64,000 nucleotides of DNA. Source: Modestobacter sp. VKM Ac-2982. GTDB taxonomy: Bacteria; Actinomycetota; Actinomycetes; Mycobacteriales; Geodermatophilaceae. The notes beneath the pieces were generated by a model. It did not search any database. It was not told the origin of the DNA and saw only the letters and a program-made list of their open reading frames with translations. Below are positions 54,888 to 62,781 of the stretch, in pieces. The DNA lies in assembly GCF_026967935.1 (NCBI RefSeq), contig NZ_JAPVBL010000002.1:636969-700968 (forward strand), read 5' to 3'. A program made the translations under genes and the position numbers. Position 1 is the first letter of the stretch. Each line of letters starts with the position of its first letter.

Positions 54888-56498
54888 GTGCCGGCAGTGG
54901 TGGCGACCGGCACGGTGGAGTCAGCCACCCCGAGCACCCCGGCGGAGCCCCCGGCCCCGCGCCGCCGCTGGCCCTGGCGCACCGTCCTGGCGGCCGCAGG
55001 GGGCCTGGCGCTGTACCTGGCCTTCCCCGGGCACGACCTGTCCGTGCTCGCCGTGCTGGGCCCCGCGGCCCTCGCGCTCGCCGTCCGCGGCGAGCGGGTC
55101 CGCGGCGGGGTGTGGCTGGGGTTGGTGCTGGGCCTGGTCTTCCTGCTGCCCCTGCTGTCCTGGACCGGGATCTACGTCGGCTCCTTTCCGTGGCTGGTGC
55201 TGGCCGTGGTCGAGGCGCTGTACTTCGCGGTCCTCGGGGGTGCTCTGGCCGTCACCTCGCGGCTGCCCGGCTGGCCGCTGTGGTCCGCCGCGCTCTGGGT
55301 GGGCGCCGAGGCGCTGCGCGGACGCTGGCCGCTGGGCGGGTTCCCGTGGGGCCGGCTGGGGTTCAGCCAGGCCGACGGGCCGTTCACGTCGCTGGCCGCC
55401 TACGGCGGCGTTCCCCTGGTGAGCTTCGCCGTCGCGCTGACCGGCACGCTGCTGGCCGCCGGCGTCGTCGGCCTGCACCGGGCTCGGCGCAAGCGGGGCG
55501 GACGGCGAGCGGCCGCCCTCACTCTCGTGGGTGCGCTCGCCGTCCCCCTGGTGGGCCTGCTGGCGGAGCTGCCGCTGGCCGGGTCGTCGCTGACCGAGGG
55601 CGGCCCCACCCGCACGGTGGCGGTCATCCAGGGCAACGTGCCCCGGGCCGGGTTGGACTTCAACGCCCAGCGGCGGGCCGTGCTGGACAACCACGCCGAG
55701 CAGACCCGCGAGCTGGCCGCGGCCGTCGCGCGAGGTGACGCCGCGCAGCCGGACCTGGTCATCTGGCCGGAGAACAGCTCCGACATCGACCCCTACATCA
55801 ACGCCGACGCCGCCCGGGTGATCACCCGCGCGGCGGTCGCGATCGACGCGCCGATCCTGGTCGGCGCCGTGGTGCAGGCCCCGGGCGACTTCGTCGCGAA
55901 CACCGCCATCGTCTGGGACCCGGTGACCGGCCCCGGCGACACCTACGTCAAACGGCACCCCGTGCCGCTGGCGGAGTACGTGCCGGCCCGGCCCTTCTTC
56001 CGCTTCTTCAGCCCGCTGGTCGACCGGGTGACCGACTTCGTGCACGGCACCGAGGTCGGCGTCCTGGACGTCGGCGGGGCCCGCGTCGGTGACGTCATCT
56101 GCTTCGAGGTGGCCTACGACGGACTGGTCGCCGACGTCGTCGACGCCGGCGCCGGGATGATCGTGGTGCAGACCAACAACGCGACGTTCGGGTACACCGA
56201 CGAGAGCGCGCAGCAGCTGGCGATGAGCCGGCTGCGGGCCGTCGAGTACGGCCGCACCGTGGTGGTCGCGGCGACCAGCGGGATCAGCGCCGTCGTCGCC
56301 CCGGACGGCTCGCTGGTGCAGCGCTCCGAGCTGTTCACCGCCGACACCTTCGTCGAGGAGATCGCCCAGCGGGACTCCTCGACCGTCGCCGAGCGGCTGG
56401 GCGCGGCCCCGGAGTGGGTGCTGACGGCGCTGGGCGTGGGCGCCGTCCTGGCCGCGGCGTCCCCGGCACTGGCCCGGCGACGGGCGGTCGGCCGGTGA
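54888..56498 (+). CDS. lnt: Apolipoprotein N-acyltransferase Lnt
   Basis: Adds the third acyl chain to the N-terminal Cys of lipoproteins in the membrane. The 536-aa chain has about eight membrane helices followed by a nitrilase-like domain. The catalytic Glu-Lys-Cys triad is visible: Glu in VIWPENSSDI, Lys in YVKRHPVPLAEYVP and Cys in VICFEVAYDG. The GTG at 54888 with ggaggg upstream gives a plausible short N-terminus; a longer frame upstream is not supported. The stop overlaps ppm1 (GTGA). In M. tuberculosis the two activities are fused in Rv2051c. Confidence 0.92.
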   Translation: MPAVVATGTVESATPSTPAEPPAPRRRWPWRTVLAAAGGLALYLAFPGHDLSVLAVLGPAALALAVRGERVRGGVWLGLVLGLVFLLPLLSWTGIYVGSFPWLVLAVVEALYFAVLGGALAVTSRLPGWPLWSAALWVGAEALRGRWPLGGFPWGRLGFSQADGPFTSLAAYGGVPLVSFAVALTGTLLAAGVVGLHRARRKRGGRRAAALTLVGALAVPLVGLLAELPLAGSSLTEGGPTRTVAVIQGNVPRAGLDFNAQRRAVLDNHAEQTRELAAAVARGDAAQPDLVIWPENSSDIDPYINADAARVITRAAVAIDAPILVGAVVQAPGDFVANTAIVWDPVTGPGDTYVKRHPVPLAEYVPARPFFRFFSPLVDRVTDFVHGTEVGVLDVGGARVGDVICFEVAYDGLVADVVDAGAGMIVVQTNNATFGYTDESAQQLAMSRLRAVEYGRTVVVAATSGISAVVAPDGSLVQRSELFTADTFVEEIAQRDSSTVAERLGAAPEWVLTALGVGAVLAAASPALARRRAVGR

Positions 56499-57298
56499 CC
56501 GGCCCGGAGGTCCCCGGGCCGGTCCTGGTGGTCATCCCGACGTACGAGGAGGTCGGGAACCTGGCGGCGGTGCTGGACCGGCTGCACGCGGCGGTGCCGA
56601 CGGCGCACGCCCTGGTCGTCGACGACGCCTCACCCGACGGCACCGGCGAGCTCGCCGATGCCCGGGCAGTGGCCGACGAGCGCGTGCACGTGCTGCACCG
56701 CGCCGCCAAGGCGGGGTTGGGGCCGGCCTACGTCGCCGGCTTCCGGTGGGCCGCGCAGCACGGCTACGGCGTGGTGGTCGAGATGGACGCCGACGGCTCG
56801 CACCCGCCCGAACGGCTCCCGGCGCTGCTGGCCGCCCTCGCCGACGCCGACCTGGTGCTGGGGTCCCGGTACGTGCCCGGGGGAGAGGTGCTCGACTGGC
56901 CGCCGCACCGGCTGGCGCTGTCGCGGCTGGGCAACCTCTACACCCGCTGGGCGCTGCGGCTGCCGCTGGCCGATGCCACGGGCGGGTTCCGGGCGGCGCG
57001 GATGGAACTCGTCACCCGGCTGCCCTTCGACTCGGTCGCCAGCCAGGGCTACTGCTTCCAGGTCGACTGGGCCTGGCGGGCGGTCCGATCCGGCGCCCAG
57101 GTGGTCGAGGTGCCGATCGCCTTCAGCGAACGCACGGCCGGGCGGAGCAAGATGAGCGGTTCGATCGTTGGAGAAGCACTGGTACGGGTGAGCTGGTGGG
57201 GCATCCTGGACCGGCTGGCCGATCGGCTGCCGGGCCGGGTGACCCGTCCCGTGCCAGGACGAGCCCGGGACGGGCGGCGGCCCAGGGTCCTCCGGTAG
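56495..57298 (+). CDS. ppm1: Polyprenol monophosphomannose synthase Ppm1
   Basis: GT2-family enzyme that makes polyprenol-P-mannose from GDP-mannose, the donor for lipoglycan and protein mannosylation. The 267-aa product starts VTGPEVPGPVLVVIPTYEEV. It has the nucleotide-binding ALVVDDASPDGTGELAD and the DxD-like site EMDADGSHPPERLPAL. CFQVDWAWRAVRSGAQVVEV and TAGRSKMSGSIVGEAL are family hallmarks. No membrane domain is attached, unlike DPM1-GtrA fusions. The GTG overlaps the lnt stop, so the two functions fused in mycobacteria are coupled here. Confidence 0.94.
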   Translation: MTGPEVPGPVLVVIPTYEEVGNLAAVLDRLHAAVPTAHALVVDDASPDGTGELADARAVADERVHVLHRAAKAGLGPAYVAGFRWAAQHGYGVVVEMDADGSHPPERLPALLAALADADLVLGSRYVPGGEVLDWPPHRLALSRLGNLYTRWALRLPLADATGGFRAARMELVTRLPFDSVASQGYCFQVDWAWRAVRSGAQVVEVPIAFSERTAGRSKMSGSIVGEALVRVSWWGILDRLADRLPGRVTRPVPGRARDGRRPRVLR

Positions 57299-57334
57299 GG
57301 AGGACCCACCGCCCCGCGGGCGGAAGGAGAACGC

Positions 57335-57871
57335 ATGGCCACCAGCCACACCGCCCCACGACGCACGTCGAAGCTGCGGATGGCGATCGGGCTGGGAGCG
57401 CTGGCCGAGGTCGTCGTCTACGTCCTGGTCGCCTCCTGGATCGGCCTGGGCTGGACGATCCTCGCCACCCTGGCCACCAGCGCCCTGGGCTGGGCGCTGC
57501 TGGCCCGGCAGGGCACCAAGGCCCTCGGGGAGCTCCGGATGCGCGCCGAGGAGCATCGGGCCCCGGGCCGCGCCCTGGGCGATGCCGGCCTGGTCGCGCT
57601 GGGTGGGCTGCTGATGGTGCTGCCCGGCTTCCTGGGCGACCTGCTCGGGTTGCTCTGCCTGCTGCCGGTCACCCGCGCGCTGCCCCGCGCCCTGATCACC
57701 CGCGGGCTGCTCCGGCGGCTGCCGGACCGGCTGCGCGGGCCGGTGTACGTGCGCTCGACCCGCACCGAGCCGGTCACCGGCGCCGACCAGCCGTTCCGGG
57801 CCGGGCCGGCCACCCGCGGAGAGCACCCGGTGATCGAGGGTGAGGTCGCCGCGGAGCGCACGGACCCCTGA
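57335..57871 (+). CDS. fxsA: FxsA family membrane protein
   Basis: A 178-aa membrane protein of the FxsA (suppressor of F exclusion of phage T7) family. Hydrophobic stretches LRMAIGLGALAEVVVYVLVA, WTILATLATSALGWALLARQ and GLLMVLPGFLGDLLGLLCLL match the family. The tail is soluble and acidic. The molecular role is not known. The mycobacterial homologue also lies beside ppm1 (Rv2053c). The ATG follows ggaagga. A large hairpin follows the stop. Confidence 0.9.
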   Translation: MATSHTAPRRTSKLRMAIGLGALAEVVVYVLVASWIGLGWTILATLATSALGWALLARQGTKALGELRMRAEEHRAPGRALGDAGLVALGGLLMVLPGFLGDLLGLLCLLPVTRALPRALITRGLLRRLPDRLRGPVYVRSTRTEPVTGADQPFRAGPATRGEHPVIEGEVAAERTDP

Positions 57872-57894
57872 CCAGCTGGCCCGGGTCGCGCCCA

Positions 57895-57944
57895 GGACAC
57901 GGAACGGCCCCGGTGGGGAGTCCCACCGAGGCCGTTCCGTGTCC
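57895..57944. terminator. Large bidirectional hairpin between fxsA and rbpA
   Basis: Arms 57895-57917 and 57922-57944 pair over 22 of 23 bp (one c-a mismatch at 57910/57929) with a 4-nt loop gagt. It lies between convergent genes and ends both transcripts. Confidence 0.88.
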
Positions 57945-57975
57945 AGGTCAGCTGAGGCGTCTCAGCTGGAGGAGC

Positions 57976-58320
57976 TCAGGACGCGCGAGTGCGGCGACCG
58001 CGGAGCACCTCGAGGCGCTCGGCGAGGACCTCTTCGAGGTCGTCGACCGAGCGACGCTCCAGCAGCATGTCCCAGTGCGTGCGCGGGGGCTTGACCTTCT
58101 TGGGGGCCGGCTCCGCGCCCCCGACCAGCTTGGCGGCCGAACCGTCGTACTTGCACTCCCAGGTGTCGGGGAGCTCGGCGTCATCGGCGAAGGGCACCGT
58201 GACGAGGTGCCCCTGGGCACACCGGTACTCGGCGTACTGCCGCTCGATGGGCGCGGTGTTGCGCTCGGTCTCATAGCTCACGCTGCCCAGTCGGCTTCCG
58301 CGTAGCGAACGCTCGCCCAT
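57976..58320 (-). CDS. rbpA: RNA polymerase-binding protein RbpA
   Basis: A 114-aa actinobacterial transcription factor that binds RNA polymerase and sigma factor to stabilise open complexes. It begins MGERSLRGSRLGSVSYETER, has the core YRCAQGHLVTVPFADDAELP with Cys/His residues, the basic linker KKVKPPRTHWDMLLERRS, and the sigma-interaction domain DDLEEVLAERLEVLRGRR. A SigR-type promoter (GGAAT, 18 nt, GTT) lies about 95 nt upstream. That matches the known SigR control of rbpA in Streptomyces under thiol stress. Confidence 0.96.
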   Translation of the reverse strand: MGERSLRGSRLGSVSYETERNTAPIERQYAEYRCAQGHLVTVPFADDAELPDTWECKYDGSAAKLVGGAEPAPKKVKPPRTHWDMLLERRSVDDLEEVLAERLEVLRGRRTRAS

Positions 58321-58412
58321 GGCACACCGTCCTCTCGTGCTGATGTCGGTCAGATCTGGACTGCCCGGGCAGCCGCATGCTCACGCATCCGGTGCGGGGT
58401 GTCTCAGACGTC

Positions 58413-58438
58413 AACGACAGATGAAGGAAATGGATTCC
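58413..58438 (-). promoter_or_regulatory. SigR-type promoter of rbpA
   Basis: On the minus strand, GGAAT (58438-58434), an 18-nt spacer and GTT (58415-58413), the exact consensus of the thiol-stress sigma factor SigR. It lies about 95 nt before the rbpA start. Confidence 0.8.
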
Positions 58439-58516
58439 ACGTCGTCAGCAACACATCATCGCACGGGGTGATGTATCAGCGCTCAACCACCCTGACGGGT
58501 GAGCCCGGCGGCCCGT

Positions 58517-59272
58517 TCAGCGCAGGGCCAGCTGCCCCGGCCCGGTCGGCGTCGGCCCCAGCTGACCGCGGGAGAAGTGCCGCCGGCAGAGCACCTGGTA
58601 CCGGACGGTGGCCTCCCCGGCAGCGGGCGCGGCCGCCGGCTGCAACGCCGGCGCGGTGTCGGCGACGACCACGGTGGCCCCCTCGCGCACCACGGCATCG
58701 CCGACGACCCGGGCGTTGAGCAGACCGGGCAGGCCGCACCAGCAGAGCACCTCGACCTGCACCCGCTGCACGTCGTCGGCCAGCTCGAACAGCCGCTGGG
58801 TGCCGGGGAACAGCCGGGTGCGGAAGTCGGTGGTCAGCCCGAACGCGTAGACGTCGACGTGCGACTCGTCGACCAGCTCGGCCAGCTGCTCGGCCTGCTC
58901 GCCGGTGAGGAACTGCGCCTCGTCGACGATCAGGTAGTCGACCCGGTGCCCGGCGGCCCAGCGGTCGCGGACCAGCAGCCGGACGTCGGTGTCGGCGTCC
59001 AGCTCGATCGCCGCCCGCTGCAGCCCGACGCGGGAGCTGATCTGCGGGGTGCCGGACCGGTCGTCCTGGGTCAGCAGCAACCCGTGGCGGCCCTGCCGGC
59101 TCTGGTTGTGGTCGACCTGGAGGGCGAGGGTGGACTTCCCGCAGTCCATCGGACCGTGGAAGAAGACCAGGTGGGCCGGGGCCGGGTGCCGGCGGCGGTC
59201 ACCGGCGGCCGGGACGACGCCCAACGAGGCGTCGAGGGCGGCGAGCTGGCCGGCAGGGGGAGTGGGGGTCAC
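58517..59272 (-). CDS. tdk: Thymidine kinase
   Basis: Type II thymidine kinase of 251 aa that phosphorylates thymidine for dTMP salvage. The P-loop is FFHGPMDCGKSTLAL, the Walker B-like motif is IVDEAQFLTGEQAEQL, and the lasso and zinc region has LCWCGLPGLLNARVV and VLCRRHF. The C-terminal end is rich in Pro and Ala before LCRRHF. The GTG start overlaps the stop of the MFS gene (GTGA), so translation is coupled. A longer upstream frame is only overlap with that gene. Confidence 0.94.
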   Translation of the reverse strand: MTPTPPAGQLAALDASLGVVPAAGDRRRHPAPAHLVFFHGPMDCGKSTLALQVDHNQSRQGRHGLLLTQDDRSGTPQISSRVGLQRAAIELDADTDVRLLVRDRWAAGHRVDYLIVDEAQFLTGEQAEQLAELVDESHVDVYAFGLTTDFRTRLFPGTQRLFELADDVQRVQVEVLCWCGLPGLLNARVVGDAVVREGATVVVADTAPALQPAAAPAAGEATVRYQVLCRRHFSRGQLGPTPTGPGQLALR

Positions 59273-60642
59273 AGACGCTCCGGGGGTGTGTTGCCGGCTT
59301 CCACGATCGCGCGGCGCATGTCCAGCCGCGCCAGCAGCCAGCCGCCGGCGACGAAGAAGAAGACGAGGCTGAAGATCGCGTACCGGTAGGACTCGGTGAG
59401 CTGGTAGGTCAGGGCGAACAGGAACGGGCCGAGCCAGCTGGTCCCACGATCGCTGATCTCGTAGAAGCCGAAGTACTCGGCCTCCTTGCCCGGCGGGATC
59501 AGCTGGCTGAACAGCGAGCGCGAGAGCGCCTGGGTGCCCCCGAGCACGAAGCCGATGCAGACGGCCAGCAGGTAGAACTGGACGGCGGCGCCCGACTGCA
59601 CGAAGTAGGCAGCCACCAGGACGCCCACCCACAGCACCAGGCTGCCCAGCACCGTCCGCTTGGCCCCGATCGCCATGGCGATCCTGCCCATCGCGATCGC
59701 ACCGAAGAAGGCGACCACCTGCACCAGCAGGATGGCCGAGATCAACGTCGACTGGTCCAGGTCGAGCTCCTCGGCGCCGTACTGCGCCGACACCCCGATG
59801 ATCGTCTGCACGCCGTCGTTGAACAGCAGGTAGGCGCCGAGGAACCACAGGGTCAGCCGGTACCGCCGCAGGTCGCGCAGCGTCGCGGCGAGCTGACGGA
59901 AACCGCCGGCGAGCGCCCCCTGCCGGGGCCCGACCACCACGGCGGACTCCCGCGGCTGCCGGTTGCGCAGCAGCGACACGCTGACCAGGGTGAACCCGGC
60001 CCACCAGAGGCCGGCCGAGGCCAGGCAGATCCGCACCGCCTCGCCCTCGGTCAGACCCAGCGACTCGTACTGGGAGAACAGCGCCAGGTTGCCGGCCAGC
60101 AGCAGCGCCCCGCCCAGGTAGCCGCAGGCCCAGCCGCGGCTGGACACGGCGTCCCGCTCGTCCGGGCCGGCCAGGTCGGGCAGCCAGGAGTAGTAGACGA
60201 CGGTCGCCGCACCGAAGGAGAGGTTCGCCGCGATGAACAGCACCGCGCCCAGGAGGTAGCGCTCGCCGGCGACGAAGAACAGCGACATGGTGCACAGCGA
60301 GCCGACGGCGGCGAAGGTGGCCAGCAGCTGCCGCTTGGCGCCGCTGCGGTCGGCGATGGCCCCGGTGATCGGCAGCACCAGCACCTGGAGCACGACCGAC
60401 AGCGACAGCACGTACCCGAACCAGCTGCCGGTCGGGACGCTGATGCCCAGCGGGTGGATCCGGCCGTCGGCGTCGGCGGCCGCCTCGGCGATCGAGGTCA
60501 GGTACGGGGCGAGGAAGACGGTCGTCACAGAGGTGTTGAAGACCGACATCGCCCAGTCGTAGGAGTACCAACCGGCGCGCTCCCGGCGCAGCGCCCGGTC
60601 GGGCGGCGGCGGTGCGGGGTCGACCTGCGGGGCGGCGCTCAC
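59269..60642 (-). CDS. MFS transporter, UMF1/Atg22-like
   Basis: A 457-aa transporter with about 12 membrane helices. It belongs to the UMF1 (Atg22-like) branch of the major facilitator superfamily. WYSYDWAMSVFNTSVTTVFL is the family opening, and SFGAATVVYYSWLPDLAGPD and FQLIPPGKEAEYFGFYEISD-type blocks are present (here SQLIPPGKEAEYFGFYEISD). The substrate is unknown; fungal Atg22 exports amino acids from vacuoles. The start is uncertain; the GTG at 60642 fits the family better than the ATG 13 codons upstream. Co-transcribed with tdk. Confidence 0.9.
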   Translation of the reverse strand: MSAAPQVDPAPPPPDRALRRERAGWYSYDWAMSVFNTSVTTVFLAPYLTSIAEAAADADGRIHPLGISVPTGSWFGYVLSLSVVLQVLVLPITGAIADRSGAKRQLLATFAAVGSLCTMSLFFVAGERYLLGAVLFIAANLSFGAATVVYYSWLPDLAGPDERDAVSSRGWACGYLGGALLLAGNLALFSQYESLGLTEGEAVRICLASAGLWWAGFTLVSVSLLRNRQPRESAVVVGPRQGALAGGFRQLAATLRDLRRYRLTLWFLGAYLLFNDGVQTIIGVSAQYGAEELDLDQSTLISAILLVQVVAFFGAIAMGRIAMAIGAKRTVLGSLVLWVGVLVAAYFVQSGAAVQFYLLAVCIGFVLGGTQALSRSLFSQLIPPGKEAEYFGFYEISDRGTSWLGPFLFALTYQLTESYRYAIFSLVFFFVAGGWLLARLDMRRAIVEAGNTPPERL

Positions 60643-60744
60643 CGGCGCAGGGTGCCAGTCTCCGGGGCGGCGGTCCAGCACCGGCCCGGCTGCCCGGCCG
60701 CGCCGTTCACCGTCGGCCCGGGTGGAGCCGCGGGGCGAGCGTGC

Positions 60745-61521
60745 TCACGCGCCCGTCCACTGCCCCCGGGACACCAGCAGGTCGCGGAGCATCGACGGAC
60801 GGTCGGTCATCACGCCGTCGACGCCCAGGTCGAGCATCTCGGCGGCCTCGGCCTCGTTGTCGACGGTCCAGACGTGCACCTGCAGGCTGCGGGCGTGGGC
60901 GGCGGCGATGAACCGCTCGTCCACCAACGGACGGCCCCCCAGGGCCAGCGGCACCTGCGCGCAGCCGGCCTGGATCCGCACCAGCCCCGCAGCGCGCGGC
61001 GAGTAGGAGGAGCGCCGGAGCGCGGCGACGCCCTTGGGCCCCAGGGAGGTGCAGACATCGGGGCCGAAGAGGCGCCGCGCCGCGGCGATCCGGGCGTCGG
61101 AGAACGAGCCGAGGCAGATCCGGTCCTCGACGTTCAGCCGACGGATGGAACGCACCAGGGGCGCCAGCACGCCGGCGGCCTTGATGTCGAGGTTGAACCG
61201 GACGTCGGGCCAGGCGCCCAGCAGGTCCTCCAGCCGCATGATCGGTTCGCGGCCGCCGATCAGCGCCGTGCGGACGTCCCGCCAGTGCATGGTGTCGACC
61301 CGCCCGGTCCGGTCGGTGACCCGGTCCAGCGTCGGGTCGTGGAAGACCACCAGCTCGCCGTCATAGGTGACCCGGACGTCGGTTTCGATGTACCGGTAGC
61401 CCAGCGCCACGCACGCCTCAAAGGCCGGCTGGGTGTTCTCCAGGTGCTCGATCGCCCCACCCCGGTGGGCCATCGCCACCGGGGTCGGCCCATCGAGGAA
61501 GGCGTAACGCGAGCCCGGCAC
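60745..61521 (-). CDS. Glycerophosphodiester phosphodiesterase
   Basis: A 258-aa GDPD-family enzyme that hydrolyses glycerophosphodiesters to glycerol 3-phosphate and an alcohol. AHRGGAIEHLENTQPAFEAC gives the first His and Glu, YIETDVRVTYDGELVVFHDP the metal-binding Glu-x-Asp and second His. VHVWTVDNEAEAAEMLDLGV is the usual C-terminal block. No signal peptide, so it is cytoplasmic. The start is set by a TAGCGT -10 box 6 nt before the GTG. Confidence 0.93.
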   Translation of the reverse strand: MPGSRYAFLDGPTPVAMAHRGGAIEHLENTQPAFEACVALGYRYIETDVRVTYDGELVVFHDPTLDRVTDRTGRVDTMHWRDVRTALIGGREPIMRLEDLLGAWPDVRFNLDIKAAGVLAPLVRSIRRLNVEDRICLGSFSDARIAAARRLFGPDVCTSLGPKGVAALRRSSYSPRAAGLVRIQAGCAQVPLALGGRPLVDERFIAAAHARSLQVHVWTVDNEAEAAEMLDLGVDGVMTDRPSMLRDLLVSRGQWTGA

Positions 61522-61527
61522 GCCCCC

Positions 61528-61533
61528 ACGCTA
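61528..61533 (-). promoter_or_regulatory. -10 box of the GDPD gene
   Basis: TAGCGT on the minus strand, 6 nt before the GTG at 61521. Confidence 0.55.
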
Positions 61534-61635
61534 GTGCGGTGCACCACGGCCCGTCCGAGGAGGTCCTGGTCACGGGGCAGTTGCTCTCGCGCACCGGCTC
61601 GGGCGTGTCCGCGGCGGGCGGCCGGACCGGGCGTC

Positions 61636-61641
61636 TACCGT
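61636..61641 (+). promoter_or_regulatory. -10 box of the zinc-ribbon protein gene
   Basis: TACCGT, 7 nt before the GTG at 61649. Confidence 0.5.
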
Positions 61642-61648
61642 CCGTGCC

Positions 61649-62047
61649 GTGGCGGTAGAGCAGGGCGTCGAGGCCCCTCCGGTCCCTCGGTCACGGCGGG
61701 CCGAGGGTGAGGAGCGACGTTGCGGTTGGTGCCGCAACGTCCTGCCGGCGCAGGAGTCGGTGGGCCGACCTCGGCTCTACTGCGGCCAGGCCTGCCGCCA
61801 GCGGGCGTACGAGCAACGGTCGGCGACGGCCAAGGCGGGTCTGTCCGCGGACGTCGTCCTGGTGACCCGGGCAGAGCTCGACGGCCTGCAGGACCGGCTG
61901 TACCAGCTGCGCTGCGCCATCGAGGACGTCCAGACGCTGCTGACCGAGAAGCCCACCAAGGCCGAGCTCGAGCGATCCCTGGCCGACCTGGTCCGGTCGA
62001 CCGGTCGGCTCGACCGGCTCTGGCTGAGCGGCAAGGCCGCCGGCTGA
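61649..62047 (+). CDS. Small zinc-ribbon plus coiled-coil protein
   Basis: A 132-aa protein. ERRCGWCRNVLPAQESVGRP followed by RLYCGQACRQRAYEQR holds four cysteines in a C-x2-C ... C-x3-C arrangement. That resembles the short actinobacterial zinc-ribbon/CGNR-like DNA-binding motif. The second half (TRAELDGLQDRLYQLRCAIE and TKAELERSLADLVRSTGRLD) is predicted helical and probably coiled coil. A DNA-binding role is inferred only. The start is leaderless. Confidence 0.75.
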   Translation: MAVEQGVEAPPVPRSRRAEGEERRCGWCRNVLPAQESVGRPRLYCGQACRQRAYEQRSATAKAGLSADVVLVTRAELDGLQDRLYQLRCAIEDVQTLLTEKPTKAELERSLADLVRSTGRLDRLWLSGKAAG

Positions 62048-62081
62048 GCCACCGGTCGGCCGACACCACGTGCTGGCCGCG

Positions 62082-62102
62082 GATGCGTCACTGTGACGCA
62101 TC
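62082..62102. promoter_or_regulatory. 21-nt palindromic operator-like site
   Basis: GATGCGTCAC, a central T, then GTGACGCATC: perfect dyad symmetry. Its core CGTCA-N3-TGACG recurs at 62302-62314. Probably a binding site for a dimeric regulator. Confidence 0.5.
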
Positions 62103-62301
62103 TCACCCTGGGCCGGTGGACCACAGGGGAGCGGCTCGGGATAGCCGGCCCTCGTCCCGGCCGGTGATCACCTCGAACCACTCCGGCGAACGCCCGTCGC
62201 CCACAAAGGTGCTCACACCCCGACCTGGCGCCGGCCGCACGCGACACGGGCTTGCGCACGGGTGACCGCGGCCGCCCGAACCCCGCACAGAGGCGTCATT
62301 T

Positions 62302-62314
62302 CGTCATCGTGACG
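62302..62314. promoter_or_regulatory. Second CGTCA-N3-TGACG palindrome
   Basis: CGTCA-tcg-TGACG, preceded by another CGTCA at 62294-62298. Shares its half-sites with 62082-62102 in the same gap. Confidence 0.45.
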
Positions 62315-62691
62315 TTTTCGGGACGGTGCAGGGAGACCGGGGGGAGTCGGGCAGGGTGATCGATCGAGGGCTGCGGAGGAGTGACCTGCGATGAGCAGCG
62401 GCCGTCGGTCATCGATCGGCCACCGCGGCGGGCCAGCAAGATCGTCCGTCGATGGTCAGGTCGAGATGAACGACGCCGGTCGCCATGATCATCGCCGGGT
62501 CACGTCGCCGCGGTGCGCTGGGCGCGCGCCGGACGGAACGGCTCGTCGAACGCGCCGTGGAACGACTCGCAGTCACAGCCGACTCGGCGGGCGCACCGAC
62601 GTGCCACGACCTGGGATGCGACGGCCGACGCACACGTCGTCGAGCGGCGGTCCATCGATGGCCAAAAGCGGCTCCGACCAGCTCCATCCGT

Positions 62692-62719
62692 TGCGCCGAT
62701 AATCGACATTATGTCAAGT
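62692..62719 (+). other. dif: dif site for XerCD chromosome-dimer resolution
   Basis: 11-bp XerC-side arm TGCGCCGATAA, 6-bp centre TCGACA, 11-bp XerD-side arm TTATGTCAAGT. The arm TTATGTCAAGT differs from the E. coli XerD arm TTATGTTAAAT at two positions, and the left arm keeps GCG and ATAA. It matches the form I recall for actinobacterial dif sites, which end in ACATTATGTCAAGT. It lies in a gene-poor, locally A/T-rich stretch. This would place the replication terminus here. Confidence 0.85.
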
Positions 62720-62781
62720 AGTGGAGATCTGACCCGCTCCTGTTCGACTCACGACGCCACCCGGGCACCGGCCGTCCGGGT

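Larger units (their letters stand above)
62048..62781. other. Gene-poor terminus region with dif and CGTCA palindromes
   Basis: No credible gene is seen in this 734-nt stretch; the short frames present have random-looking composition. It holds a 21-nt palindrome (62082-62102), a related CGTCA-tcg-TGACG site (62302-62314), a GGGCAGGG octamer (62349-62356) pointing at dif, repeated ATCGATCG-like words, and the dif site (62692-62719). Confidence 0.6.

Noticed and set aside
62391..62702. Possible 103-aa gene next to dif
   Set aside because: It has a fair ribosome-binding sequence, but the product is Arg/Ser/Gly-rich with no domain, several low-GC3 codons, and runs into the dif site.
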